30,637 nt of DNA from contig JAZOLU010000011.1 in assembly GCA_045653425.1 (NCBI GenBank), forward strand, positions 1 to 30,637, written 5' to 3'. The position numbers and the translations under genes were made by a program. Positions 16,890-24,706 of this stretch are shown here, one piece after another (positions within the stretch are counted from its first letter, which is position 1; each line of letters starts with the position of its first letter). Below the pieces are notes generated by a model that saw only the letters and a list, made by a program, of their open reading frames with translations, did not search any database and was not told where the DNA came from. The DNA comes from RGIG3009 sp045653425. GTDB taxonomy: Bacteria; Bacillota; Clostridia; Oscillospirales; Acutalibacteraceae.

Positions 16890-17548
16890 GTTTCCACCGT
16901 CTTTTTCTCTTTCTCGGGTTTTTTCTGAGTTTCCTGTTTATTCAGTTCTCCGGTCCCACCTTCTACAACACCATCGTGCTTTAACACTCTGACGATTGTA
17001 CTAAAAAAGCATTTTGCGTCAAAAAGGAAACTTATCCTTTCAGCATACTCACCATCCAACTTTGCTTTAACTTCAATTTCCAGTTCGTCACGACCACTAA
17101 TTTGTGCCCACCCGGTCAATCCGGGCATTAATGCATTAACGCCATACTTCGCTCTTTCTTCATACAAGTCGTCTTGATTCCAAAGTGCCGGGCGTGGTCC
17201 AATTATCGACATTTGCCCAAGCCATATATTAAAAATTTGCGGCAACTCATCCATAGAGGTTTTTCTTAAAAACCGACCAAGTCTTGTTATGTACTGTTCG
17301 GGGTTACCAAGCAAATGTGTGGGTACATTATGAGGTGTGCACATCTTCATAGAGCGATATTTGTAAATTGTAAAAAACTGCTTTTCACCATTTTTGTCCC
17401 TTGCTATGCGCTTTTGACGAAAGAAGACGGGACCGGGAGAATCTATTTTTATGGCAATAGCTAACACAATCCAAAACGGCGTTAATACGATGATACCCAC
17501 TGTCGAAAAAATAATATCAAGAACTCGTTTGATACAATTCCGATACAC
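16886..17548 (-). CDS. Initiating undecaprenyl-phosphate sugar-1-phosphate transferase
   Basis: 220 residues, the short form of the WcaJ/PglC-like family. It has one hydrophobic segment (about 12-34) followed by the catalytic block: IYKYRSM (61-67), RKTSMDELPQ (95-104, with catalytic Asp-Glu), SIIGPRP (114-120) and PGLTGWAQISGR (142-153). It transfers a sugar-1-phosphate from a nucleotide sugar to undecaprenyl phosphate and so starts the repeat unit. The start is GTG 17548..17546: AGGAGG (17561..17556) lies 7 nt upstream, and the protein then begins like its family (MYRNCIKRVLDII). Longer in-frame starts at 17605 and 17653 are too close to or inside the promoter. The C-terminal ~20 residues are a charged Lys/Glu tail. 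It is the first gene of the operon. Confidence 0.88.
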   Translation of the reverse strand: MYRNCIKRVLDIIFSTVGIIVLTPFWIVLAIAIKIDSPGPVFFRQKRIARDKNGEKQFFTIYKYRSMKMCTPHNVPTHLLGNPEQYITRLGRFLRKTSMDELPQIFNIWLGQMSIIGPRPALWNQDDLYEERAKYGVNALMPGLTGWAQISGRDELEIEVKAKLDGEYAERISFLFDAKCFFSTIVRVLKHDGVVEGGTGELNKQETQKKPEKEKKTVET

Positions 17549-17623
17549 TCCGCATCCTCCTGTATTTCCTACCTGTTTTCTTGTTTTATTGTCAAATCTA
17601 TACATTTTCTTATAATCTTTATT

Positions 17624-17653
17624 ATTATACCATAGACAATCACAATAAATCAA
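17624..17653 (-). promoter_or_regulatory. Housekeeping-type promoter of the polysaccharide operon
   Basis: The -10 is TATAAT (17629..17624), preceded by TGG as an extended -10. The -35 is TTGATT (17653..17648), with an 18-bp spacer. Transcription would begin near 17617, about 70 nt before the GTG of the initiating transferase. No other strong promoter is seen inside the operon. Confidence 0.7.
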
Positions 17654-17681
17654 CCCTTATATTTTTTCATACGGATATCTT

Positions 17682-18980
17682 TCAACTAAGAAAAACACAA
17701 GCGACATCCCTTCTCTCCAAAAACCAGGATGCCGCTTGCCAAACTTTGTTATACTTCTGTTTGTGGTCAGCAATATGAATCGACGGTGCGGTGGCACGCA
17801 AGCGTACGCCATATCGTCCGCTCTGCTTAATAATCTCGGGTTCATCCAGTGCCATTTCATCCATCGCCGGCATCACAATACCGTAGCCGGTTGCCTCCAC
17901 CTGGTCAAGGGCCGCCTTAATTTTATCGTACTTACGGCGCACGTCGGATAGTTCGTTCATACACCGCATCAGTTCGCCTTCGCCCGCCACAGAAAATCCG
18001 GTGGTCTCACTAAGCACCTGATAAAACAAACTGGGTTGCATAGCCAGTTTAACCACACCGCTGCCGCTTCCCAAGTCTATGGTATCCAGCCAAGCACCGT
18101 CCAAAAATTCACAATCTTTCATAGCGGTCGGCAAGGCGTTCAGTTCGCGGATTTTTCCAATCCCCGCTGCCGCTTCGCGTATGGTTTCCACAATGCACCG
18201 CCGCACCGGATGCTCGCGTTGCAATTCCATAACCCACGGCGGCATACGCCAACCAATTTGTTGTACCGGAAACTCAAACAACACGGTTTCCAAAATTTCG
18301 CGAATTTCCGCCTCGCCGATATCCAAACAATTCACCGGACACACCGGCACACCGTATTTTTCGCTCATCTCGCTGCACAACGACTGCGTGGCGGTGCTGT
18401 GCGGGTCGGTGGTGTTCATAAGCACCGCAAACGGTTTGTTCAGTGCCTGCAATTCGCGTATCACGCGCTCTTCCGCCTCGGCATATTCCTTACGCGGAAT
18501 CTCGGTAATGCTCCCGTCAGTGGTCACCACCAATCCAATGGTGGAATGTTCCGCAATTACCTTTTGCGTGCCCACCTCTGCCGCCATATTAAACGGAATT
18601 TCCTCCTCAAACCACGGCGTTTTTACCATACGCGGCGCATTTTCCTCAATGTATCCCAGTGCCGATGGCACCACGTACCCCACGCAATCAATCATCCGCA
18701 CCTTCATACCGGCGGTGCCGCTCACGGTAATGCCCACCGCTTGTTCGGGAATAAACTTAGGTTCGGTAGTCATAATGGTACGCCCCGCCGACGATTGCGG
18801 CAATTCATCCACCGCGCGCTCACGACTGTATTCACTGTCGATATTCGGCAGCACCAGCGTATCCATAAATTGCTTAATAAAGGTGGATTTTCCCGTCCGT
18901 ACCGGACCAACCACGCCGATGTAAATATCGCCGCCGGTGCGGTTGGCAATGTCTTGGTAGATGGTATTGCTCGTTGTCAT
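17682..18980 (-). CDS. spoIVA: Spore coat morphogenetic ATPase SpoIVA, C-terminus lost
   Basis: 432 residues as read. Residues 1 to about 403 match SpoIVA closely: GGDIYIGVVGPVRTGKSTF with Walker A (25-32), AVDELPQSSAGRTIMTTEP, DCVGYVVPSALGY, and near the end a GVRLRATAPSIHI block. SpoIVA hydrolyses ATP to polymerise on the forespore and forms the coat basement layer. B. subtilis SpoIVA continues about 80 residues past the PSIH block, and this C-terminal region localises the protein through SpoVM. Here 29 unrelated residues follow, crossing a terminator hairpin, and no other frame restores the missing part. The gene is probably a pseudogene, a rearranged copy, or an assembly join. ATG 18980..18978 is chosen for GGAGG 7 nt upstream; the GTG at 18998 is rejected. 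Confidence 0.85.
   Translation of the reverse strand: MTTSNTIYQDIANRTGGDIYIGVVGPVRTGKSTFIKQFMDTLVLPNIDSEYSRERAVDELPQSSAGRTIMTTEPKFIPEQAVGITVSGTAGMKVRMIDCVGYVVPSALGYIEENAPRMVKTPWFEEEIPFNMAAEVGTQKVIAEHSTIGLVVTTDGSITEIPRKEYAEAEERVIRELQALNKPFAVLMNTTDPHSTATQSLCSEMSEKYGVPVCPVNCLDIGEAEIREILETVLFEFPVQQIGWRMPPWVMELQREHPVRRCIVETIREAAAGIGKIRELNALPTAMKDCEFLDGAWLDTIDLGSGSGVVKLAMQPSLFYQVLSETTGFSVAGEGELMRCMNELSDVRRKYDKIKAALDQVEATGYGIVMPAMDEMALDEPEIIKQSGRYGVRLRATAPSIHIADHKQKYNKVWQAASWFLERRDVACVFLS
17690..17738 (-). terminator. Intrinsic terminator overlapping the 3' end of the spoIVA reading frame
   Basis: A 12-bp stem CAAGCGGCATCC (17738..17727) / GGATGTCGCTTG (17709..17698), with one G-U pair and a 17-nt loop, is followed by TGTTTTTC (17697..17690). 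It lies before the in-frame stop of the truncated spoIVA (17684..17682), so a terminated mRNA would have no stop codon. Confidence 0.65.
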
Positions 18981-19013
18981 AGTCCTTCCTCCGCTCACAT
19001 CAGTGTTTGTACA

Positions 19014-19043
19014 TTTCTATGAGCGTACCACGCCGTTTATGCC
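19014..19043 (-). promoter_or_regulatory. Possible sigma-E-type promoter of spoIVA
   Basis: GGCATAA (19043..19037) and CATAGAAA (19021..19014), spaced 15 bp, loosely resemble the mother-cell SigE -35 and CATACAnT -10 elements. spoIVA is SigE-dependent in Bacillus. The match is partial. Confidence 0.3.
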
Positions 19044-19051
19044 AAGCCATC

Positions 19052-19087
19052 AAAAAAGCGAAGCGGGATATTTTCCCGTTTCGCTTT
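19052..19087 (-). terminator. Intrinsic terminator after the U32 gene
   Basis: 14-bp arms (19087..19074 with 19068..19055, one G-U pair) and a 5-nt loop run into a T-tract of six on the minus strand (19057..19052). It lies 11 bases after the U32 stop and separates this operon from spoIVA. Confidence 0.85.
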
Positions 19088-19097
19088 GTTTGGTTAC

Positions 19098-21134
19098 TTA
19101 TTCCACCCCGCGCTTGTACAAACCACGTGTAAACGTCGGCGGCGGTGTACCGCCGCGGCGGTAGTCTTCCAGCACCTGCGCCACGCGCTCCGGCGTTTCG
19201 TCCGTAAAGTGCAAATACCGAAAAGCCATTCGCGGCAGGTCAGGCAGTTTATCCGCCCAATACAGCGGCACGGCGTTAAGTAATTCCGCACATCCGCCGC
19301 TACACTGCACCGGAAACGCCGCGCCCATACGGTCCACCAGCACACGGTCTCCCCCGCACGAAACGCAACCCTGTGCCGCCGAAACCGGACACGCACGCAT
19401 TAACATTAACGGTTGACGGCCGTAGGCAAACCACCCAACACACCCACCGGCTTGCTCAGCAAAGCGCAGTTGCAGAAATGTCAGTTCAAACGATACCATA
19501 GCCGCCCGGGCACCGTCTTCCACCGCGGCGTACAACGCCTCGGTGTTGGTAATATTCCAAAACGGTCCCGCCACCGGTGCCAAACCCACTTGCTTTGCCA
19601 GCGGCACGGCGGCCACGTTGTTACACAACGCAAAGGCGGCACCCGCCGCGGCGGCGCGTTGCAAGGCGGCACGCACCTTTTCTTCCTGTCCAAACATACC
19701 GCGGGGAATTTCCACACCCCAATGCGGCACCGACGGAACACACCCAAGCGGTACCACCCAATGGTCCGCTTGTCCTGCTATTTGTTGTTCACATGTCACC
19801 CGCGCTACCAATCCGGACAACACCCCCTCCGGCAATGCAAGCGTTGGAGGTTGTGCCGCCTTGTTAAACGGCATCGGCACAGGGGCAGCGCGTTTGGCCG
19901 CCAATGCGTCCAACGCCTCGCGGCGCAAAGCATTTACGGCAGAAAGCGGTACCGCCGGTGCGGCATCCGCCGTGGCGGTTGCCACAAAAGGCGTGCCACC
20001 GGTTTTGGTTAATTGTGCTACCACCCGTTCGGTCGTTGGTGTCTTGTCCAACAACGGCGTATCCGTTGGAGCAGTCACTGTAACCATATGTCCCTCACCA
20101 TCGGTTGCCGTAAGCGACAACGGGTGAGCTGTAAGGTGCAAGTTCACCGGCACACGCTGTGTTTCACGGTCGTACAACCGCGCCAAGCGAGATAACACTT
20201 CCGGTGTGGCCACATCCTCTGCCCGACGGCTGCCAAATAGTGAGGCATCGCGCTTACCGGTAAAATACCCGTCGGTAAACCCGTTTCGCGAAAACACCCG
20301 TTGCAAATCGTCTGTTAACTGCGCATCCGGTGTTTCCCCGTCCAGCAAACGGCGCAACACCGCCGTGGCGGCTGCCACATATTCGGGACGTTTCATTCGC
20401 CCCTCAATTTTCAGTGAAGCAACACCCAACGCACACAATTCATCCAGATGACCGTATAACGATTGGTCTTTCAAACTAAGCACCGCTTCCCCCGCTTTGG
20501 GGCGATGCCCCACCGCAAACGGCAAACGGCAAGGTTGCGCGCACACGCCGCGATTGCCACTGCGTCCGCCTAACATCGCAGATAACTCGCACTGTCCCGA
20601 CACGCACATACACAAAGCACCGTGGACAAACACTTCCAATTCACATCCCAAGTCGGCACAGGCAGCAATTTCTTGGCGCGACATTTCCCGTGCCAACACC
20701 ACGCGAGAAAAACCCGCCTCACACAGGCGGCGCACCCCTTCGGGGGTATGGCAAGACAACTGCGTGGATGCGTGCAACGGCATAGTCGGTGCGGCGGCGT
20801 GAATGACCCGTGCCAAGCCGCGGTCCTGCACAATCAACGCATCGGCGCCGCAAGCGCAAGCAACTTCGGCTATTGCTAACGCTTGCGGGAACTCCCGTTC
20901 GCGCACCAGCGTGTTCAACGCCATATGCACCCGCACACCGCGGGTATGGCAAAACGACACGGCCTCCTCCAGCGAGCAAGCAGCGTCGTCCTTTGCCTCT
21001 ATACAAAAATTACGGGCGTTGGCACGGGCGTTAAACGCCCCCACACCCAAATACACCGCGTCCGCACCCGCACGCACGGCGGCAATCAGCGATTCTCGCG
21101 AACCGGCGGGTGCCAGTAATTCCGGCTTACCCAC
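19098..21134 (-). CDS. U32 peptidase-family protein (RlhA-like)
   Basis: About 678 residues. GKPELLAPAGSRESLIAAVRAGADAVYLG is the standard U32 opening. The family signature, ELEVFVHGALCMCVSGQC, spans about 166-182. Cys175, 177, 182, 198 and 202 include the probable Fe-S ligands. A long C-terminal part has another Cys cluster (CVSCGGD...CSGGC). The length fits the RlhA-type subgroup, which in E. coli acts in 23S rRNA C2501 hydroxylation. Other U32 members modify tRNA or were described as collagenases, so the substrate here is not settled. I chose GTG 21134..21132, overlapping the end of zapA, because the protein then starts with the family's first residues. Upstream ATGs at 21170 and 21182 add a non-conserved extension. 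The gene follows zapA in one operon. Confidence 0.82.
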   Translation of the reverse strand: MGKPELLAPAGSRESLIAAVRAGADAVYLGVGAFNARANARNFCIEAKDDAACSLEEAVSFCHTRGVRVHMALNTLVREREFPQALAIAEVACACGADALIVQDRGLARVIHAAAPTMPLHASTQLSCHTPEGVRRLCEAGFSRVVLAREMSRQEIAACADLGCELEVFVHGALCMCVSGQCELSAMLGGRSGNRGVCAQPCRLPFAVGHRPKAGEAVLSLKDQSLYGHLDELCALGVASLKIEGRMKRPEYVAAATAVLRRLLDGETPDAQLTDDLQRVFSRNGFTDGYFTGKRDASLFGSRRAEDVATPEVLSRLARLYDRETQRVPVNLHLTAHPLSLTATDGEGHMVTVTAPTDTPLLDKTPTTERVVAQLTKTGGTPFVATATADAAPAVPLSAVNALRREALDALAAKRAAPVPMPFNKAAQPPTLALPEGVLSGLVARVTCEQQIAGQADHWVVPLGCVPSVPHWGVEIPRGMFGQEEKVRAALQRAAAAGAAFALCNNVAAVPLAKQVGLAPVAGPFWNITNTEALYAAVEDGARAAMVSFELTFLQLRFAEQAGGCVGWFAYGRQPLMLMRACPVSAAQGCVSCGGDRVLVDRMGAAFPVQCSGGCAELLNAVPLYWADKLPDLPRMAFRYLHFTDETPERVAQVLEDYRRGGTPPPTFTRGLYKRGVE

Positions 21135-21420
21135 GGCGTGCCGTTCCCAATTTGGTGCGCAACGCGGCATTTTCTTCGGCATACTGGCGAACCTGTGTGC
21201 GCAGATTGTCCATGGCCTCTTCCGCCTTATGGGCGCGGTCGCGCTCGGCGAGCAACGCCAGCACCGCTGCTTTTACAGGCGATAAATGCCCTTTGGTTAT
21301 ACGCTCGGTCAGTATTTCATCCACCTCGCGGCCCAACTGTTCCACATACGCCACCGGTTCATCCGACAAAATGGTGTAGGTGTTGCCCGCAACAGTCATC
21401 TTTATGCGATTCTTTTCCAT
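21127..21420 (-). CDS. zapA: Cell division protein ZapA
   Basis: 97 residues. The N-terminal half (KNRIKMTVAGNTYTILSDEPVAYVEQLGREVDEIL) is the ZapA head domain. The second half is an Ala/Glu/Arg-rich helix that would form the coiled-coil dimer and tetramer stem. ZapA binds FtsZ and bundles protofilaments at the division ring. ATG 21420..21418 has GGGGG 8 nt upstream; the longer frame from 21468 overlaps the CBS gene and is not supported. Its end overlaps the U32 start by 8 bases. ZapA next to a U32 gene is an arrangement I know from Clostridia. Confidence 0.85.
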   Translation of the reverse strand: MEKNRIKMTVAGNTYTILSDEPVAYVEQLGREVDEILTERITKGHLSPVKAAVLALLAERDRAHKAEEAMDNLRTQVRQYAEENAALRTKLGTARRG

Positions 21421-21436
21421 AATACATTCCCCCTGC

Positions 21437-21892
21437 TTACGATACCCGATTATCCACACTTTTTTCACGTTGTTCTGTTGTCATCTCAACAAAATACCGA
21501 ATAATGTCTTTTCGGGTAACAATGCCGATAAACGAGCCCAAATCGTCAATCACCGGCACAAAATTTTGATTCATCGCGCGGCCAACCAGTTCCTGCATAC
21601 CGGCCGTCACGCGTACCGGCGGATTACGGTCGAACCGCAACACGTCCCTCACTACCACTTCTTCCATCTCTCGCATAGAGGTTTTTTGCGGTGCGGATGC
21701 ACCTTGCTCATCCATTAAATACCACAAAAAATCCCCTTCGCTCACGGTACCTACATACTGGTTTTGACGGGTAACCACCGGCAATGCCGTATACCCCGAA
21801 CGCCGCATTTTTTCCAGCCCCTGCCGCAAGGTATGGTCATCGTAAATATATCCCACTTGGCCACGCGGAATTAAAAAATAGGCAACATTCAT
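21437..21892 (-). CDS. Two-CBS-domain protein
   Basis: 151 residues made almost entirely of two CBS motifs. The first is near 12-62 (HTLRQGLEKMRRSGYTALPVV...YVGTVSEGDFLWYL) and the second near 78-140 (VTAGMQELVGRAMNQNFVPVIDDLGSFIGIVTRKDIIRYF). CBS pairs bind adenosine nucleotides and act as energy or second-messenger sensors. There is no fused catalytic or transport domain, so the partner is unknown. ATG 21892..21890 has AGAGGA 7 nt upstream; the adjacent GTG at 21895 is less well spaced. A promoter with tandem repeats lies directly upstream, so it is probably the first gene of a CBS-zapA-U32 operon. Confidence 0.82.
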   Translation of the reverse strand: MNVAYFLIPRGQVGYIYDDHTLRQGLEKMRRSGYTALPVVTRQNQYVGTVSEGDFLWYLMDEQGASAPQKTSMREMEEVVVRDVLRFDRNPPVRVTAGMQELVGRAMNQNFVPVIDDLGSFIGIVTRKDIIRYFVEMTTEQREKSVDNRVS

Positions 21893-21927
21893 CACTGGTT
21901 CCTCTCATTCTTTTGTTCGTTATTTTC

Positions 21928-21961
21928 AATATACCAGACACCCGTGAACACCGTGTGAACA
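21928..21961 (-). promoter_or_regulatory. Promoter with tandem Pho-box-like repeats upstream of the CBS gene
   Basis: The -10 is TATATT (21933..21928), with TGG before it (extended -10). The -35 position is occupied by two direct repeats, TGTTCAC-N4-TGTTCAC (21961..21944), spaced 11 bp start to start. Read as TTCACA-N5-TTCACG they resemble the tandem boxes of PhoP/PhoB-type response regulators. WalR boxes (TGTWAH-N5-TGTWAH) are a poorer match. Confidence 0.45.
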
Positions 21962-21984
21962 GAAAACAACAAATTTGTAGCAAA

Positions 21985-22467
21985 TTACTTATGATATTTA
22001 CCACCGGATTGAATATGGAATGCGCGGTATAGTTGTTCCAGCGCCAGTATACGCGCCAACTGGTGAGGAAATGTCATAGGCGAAAAAGAAAGCCGCAATC
22101 GCGCTTCGTGCTTTACCGCATCGGACAAACCAAACGAACCGCCGATAACCAATGCTACGTGGCTGATGCCATCCACCGTCCAAGCCGCCAGTTGCCTTGC
22201 AAAATCCTCGGAGGATAAAGGTTTCCCCTCAATACACAACGCCACCACCGCCACTCCGGCGGGAATACGCGATAGCAGGCGATGTCCCTCCGCTTCCAGT
22301 GCCGCGGTAATCTGCGCCGACGATGGATTGTCCGGCAAACGTTCCTCCGCCACTTCCTCAATATGTAAACGGCAAAACGCCGACAACCGTTTTTCGTATT
22401 CGGCGCACGCGTCGCGCCAATAAGCTTCCTTTAACTTGCCAACACAGGCAATGGTTACGGTCAGCAT
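21985..22467 (-). CDS. rlmH: 23S rRNA (pseudouridine1915-N3)-methyltransferase RlmH
   Basis: 160 residues, the normal RlmH length. The SPOUT methyltransferase signature is intact: VALVIGGSFGLSD (105-117) forms the knotted SAM-binding loop. FSPMTFPHQLARILALEQLYRAFHI (128-152) and the C-terminal GGKYHK are invariant features of the family. It methylates pseudouridine 1915 of helix 69 in assembled 70S ribosomes. ATG 22467..22465 has GGGAGG 7 nt upstream; a TTG two codons earlier is rejected. It follows the YycJ-like gene by 13 bp. In Bacillus the homologue also lies near yycJ, so the synteny is conserved. Confidence 0.95.
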   Translation of the reverse strand: MLTVTIACVGKLKEAYWRDACAEYEKRLSAFCRLHIEEVAEERLPDNPSSAQITAALEAEGHRLLSRIPAGVAVVALCIEGKPLSSEDFARQLAAWTVDGISHVALVIGGSFGLSDAVKHEARLRLSFSPMTFPHQLARILALEQLYRAFHIQSGGKYHK

Positions 22468-22480
22468 CGGCAACCCTCCC

Positions 22481-23269
22481 TCAAAAGGTTAAATATGGCC
22501 GGTCGCTTTCCGGCGCGGCAACGCCCAGCAAATAATCCACACCCTCCGTCATTCCCGCCACCGTCAGTTCCGCTTGCGCGGTGGATTGCGCCAGTGCCGG
22601 CAGGTTGTTTTCACGGCTTAAATGCCCCAAAAACAACCGTGTCGTACCACTTCGTACCAGCGCCGGCAATTCACGGGCACAAGCCTCGTTTGACAAATGA
22701 CCGATATCCGATAAAATGCGGCGTTTAAGCGGATACGGGTACGGCCCGTTTTCCAGCATCCGCACATCGTGATTGGATTCAATATGTACCAAATCGCACC
22801 CGCACAGTTGTTCACGCACGGTGGTTGTCATCACGCCCAAATCGGTTGCCACGCCCACCCGCCGTTCATCCGGTAAGGTAATGCGGTAACCGCAACTTTC
22901 TCTGCTATCGTGCGAGGTGGCAAACGGCGTTACCAAAAAATCCCCCACCGCTTGCGAATCCAAAAGCGGCAAGCACAAAGTTTCCGGCTCCAAAACCGCC
23001 TCGGCACGCAAAGCAGCGCACGTACCCGCCGTGGCATACACCGGAATACGTAACCGTTTGCATAACACCCGCAACCCGCGAATGTGGTCGCTGTGTTCGT
23101 GCGTTACCAAAACGGCACGGATGGCATCGGAGGCAATCTCCCGTTCCCACAAGGCGCGCTCAATGCGGCGAGCAGACACGCCCGCATCAATCAGCAAGCC
23201 ATCCGTCGCCGTACCAACATACAAGCAGTTCCCGCTACTGCCGCTAAACAAGGGACAAAACCGCGCCAT
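22481..23269 (-). CDS. yycJ: YycJ-like MBL-fold hydrolase
   Basis: 262 residues of metallo-beta-lactamase fold. FCPLFSGSSGNCLYV is the YycJ-type opening. THEHSDH (56-62) is the metal motif. VATDLGVM and LGHLSRENN near the C-terminus supply further ligands. The Bacillus homologue YycJ (WalJ) is a 5'-3' exonuclease-like enzyme linked to the WalRK regulon and to coordination of cell division with replication. Here walRK is not next to it, but rlmH is, as in Bacillus. The start is ATG 23269..23267 with AAGGAA upstream. The terminator of murA lies just before, and no promoter is evident in the 58-bp gap. Confidence 0.87.
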   Translation of the reverse strand: MARFCPLFSGSSGNCLYVGTATDGLLIDAGVSARRIERALWEREIASDAIRAVLVTHEHSDHIRGLRVLCKRLRIPVYATAGTCAALRAEAVLEPETLCLPLLDSQAVGDFLVTPFATSHDSRESCGYRITLPDERRVGVATDLGVMTTTVREQLCGCDLVHIESNHDVRMLENGPYPYPLKRRILSDIGHLSNEACARELPALVRSGTTRLFLGHLSRENNLPALAQSTAQAELTVAGMTEGVDYLLGVAAPESDRPYLTF

Positions 23270-23287
23270 AGTGCCGTTCCTTTCTTA

Positions 23288-23318
23288 AAAAAACGGCGCA
23301 CACGCCCGTGTGCGCCGT
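23288..23318 (-). terminator. Intrinsic terminator after murA
   Basis: Perfect 12-bp arms (23318..23307 with 23304..23293) are followed by a run of T on the minus strand (to 23287). It sits 9 bases after the murA stop. The T-run leads straight into the ribosome binding site of the yycJ-like gene. Confidence 0.88.
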
Positions 23319-23327
23319 CTAACTTCC

Positions 23328-24614
23328 TTATTGTGCCGATTGCAACGCCGGCTCCTCTTCCGAAACACGCCGAATATCGGCGCCGAGACTCCGCAGTTTG
23401 TCCACCAAGTTCTCGTACCCGCGTTCAATATACTGAATTTCCTCCACTTCGGTAACGCCCTTGGCTGCCAACGCCGCAATCACCATTGCTGCACCGGCGC
23501 GCAAGTCCATCGCCTTAACCGGAGCCGCATTCAAGCGCGGCACACCTTGTATCACTGCCAACTTACCATCCACCTGAATTTCGGCACCCATACGCCGCAA
23601 TTCATCCACGTACCGAAAGCGGTTGTCCCATACTCCTTCGTTAATAATGCTGGTTCCTTCCGCCAATGAAAGGAGAACCGCAATTTGCGGCTGCATATCG
23701 GTGGGAAAACCGGGATGCGGCATGGTTTTAATATTGCAATGCCGCAACGGTTCGGTGGCCGAAACACGAATCTCCTCGTCAAATTCTTCAATTTTGGCAC
23801 CCATTTCCTGCAACTTGGCGGTAATGGATTCCAAGTGCTTGGGAATAATATTGCGCACGGTAACGTCGCCACCCGTTGCCACTGCCGCCGCCATATAGGT
23901 TCCGGCTTCAATTTGGTCGGGAATAATGGAATAACTGGTGCCGTACAAACGCTCCACGCCGCGCACTTTAATAACATCCGTTCCCGCGCCGCGAATGTCC
24001 GCACCCATAGAGTTCAAAAAGTTTGCCAAGTCCACAATGTGGGGTTCCTTAGCGGCGTTTTCTATCACCGTAATGCCCTGCGCGTAAACCGCGGCAAGCA
24101 TAATGTTCACTGTTGCGCCAACGGATACCACGTCCAAATACACGGAACTGCCAACCAAGCCTTCGGTACAAGCGCTTATCATTCCATTTTTCATTGGTAA
24201 CACGCGCGCACCCAACGCCGTAAACCCTTTCAGGTGCTGGTCAATGGGGCGAACCCCAAAATAACAACCACCCGGCATTGGCACACTGGCTTTGCCAAAC
24301 CGCCCCAGCAACGCGCCGATAAAGTAATACGAAGCACGCATTTTTTTAGCCAAATCGTGCGGTACGGTTTGCGTTACAATGGTACGCGAATCAATTTCCA
24401 CCGTGTGGGCATCAATTCGGCGGACTATGGCGCCCAATGCCGACAAAATTTCCAACGCGGTATCCACGTCGGCAATGCACGGAATATTCTCAATACGGCA
24501 CACGCCGTTGCACAACACCGCGGCAGGCAAAATAGCCACAACCGCATTTTTAGCACCGCTAATGTCAACGGTGCCGGTAAGCCGCCGTTCACCGTTAATA
24601 ACGTATTTATCCAA
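23328..24614 (-). CDS. murA: UDP-N-acetylglucosamine 1-carboxyvinyltransferase MurA
   Basis: 428 residues, full length. It catalyses the first committed step of peptidoglycan synthesis, adding enolpyruvate from PEP to UDP-GlcNAc. Lys22 of the SGAKNA motif and Cys117 in PMPGGCYFGVRPID match catalytic residues of the E. coli enzyme. The Cys rather than Asp predicts fosfomycin sensitivity. PTDMQPQ and NRFRYVDEL are further family blocks. The start is TTG 24614..24612 with GGGGAG 9 nt upstream; no ATG fits the conserved N-terminus. It has its own promoter and terminator. A charged tail (about 15 residues) ends the protein. Many Firmicutes have two murA copies; which one this is cannot be told. 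Confidence 0.95.
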   Translation of the reverse strand: MDKYVINGERRLTGTVDISGAKNAVVAILPAAVLCNGVCRIENIPCIADVDTALEILSALGAIVRRIDAHTVEIDSRTIVTQTVPHDLAKKMRASYYFIGALLGRFGKASVPMPGGCYFGVRPIDQHLKGFTALGARVLPMKNGMISACTEGLVGSSVYLDVVSVGATVNIMLAAVYAQGITVIENAAKEPHIVDLANFLNSMGADIRGAGTDVIKVRGVERLYGTSYSIIPDQIEAGTYMAAAVATGGDVTVRNIIPKHLESITAKLQEMGAKIEEFDEEIRVSATEPLRHCNIKTMPHPGFPTDMQPQIAVLLSLAEGTSIINEGVWDNRFRYVDELRRMGAEIQVDGKLAVIQGVPRLNAAPVKAMDLRAGAAMVIAALAAKGVTEVEEIQYIERGYENLVDKLRSLGADIRRVSEEEPALQSAQ

Positions 24615-24706
24615 AGGTACCCACTCCCCGCAAGCGTGATAAAATTCTGCTATGTAGGATAGTTATATTCAAAGACCGACGTCCCCTATAATTCACTCCA
24701 ACATAC

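Noticed and set aside
17549..17653. Longer N-terminus for the initiating sugar transferase (starts at 17605 or 17653)
   Set aside because: The promoter -10 lies at 17624-17629, so a start at 17653 would be untranscribed and one at 17605 almost leaderless. The GTG at 17548 has a perfect AGGAGG and the family-like N-terminus.
17682..17790. A simple frameshift explaining the short SpoIVA
   Set aside because: I looked in the other minus-strand frames after the PSIHI block. Both hit TGA or TAA quickly and neither shows the expected C-terminal sequence, so this is a loss rather than a frameshift.
18036..19022. 328-codon open frame on the plus strand
   Set aside because: It lies antisense to spoIVA, which has unmistakable homology. 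The plus-strand translation is rich in His/Arg/Asn and matches no family I know.
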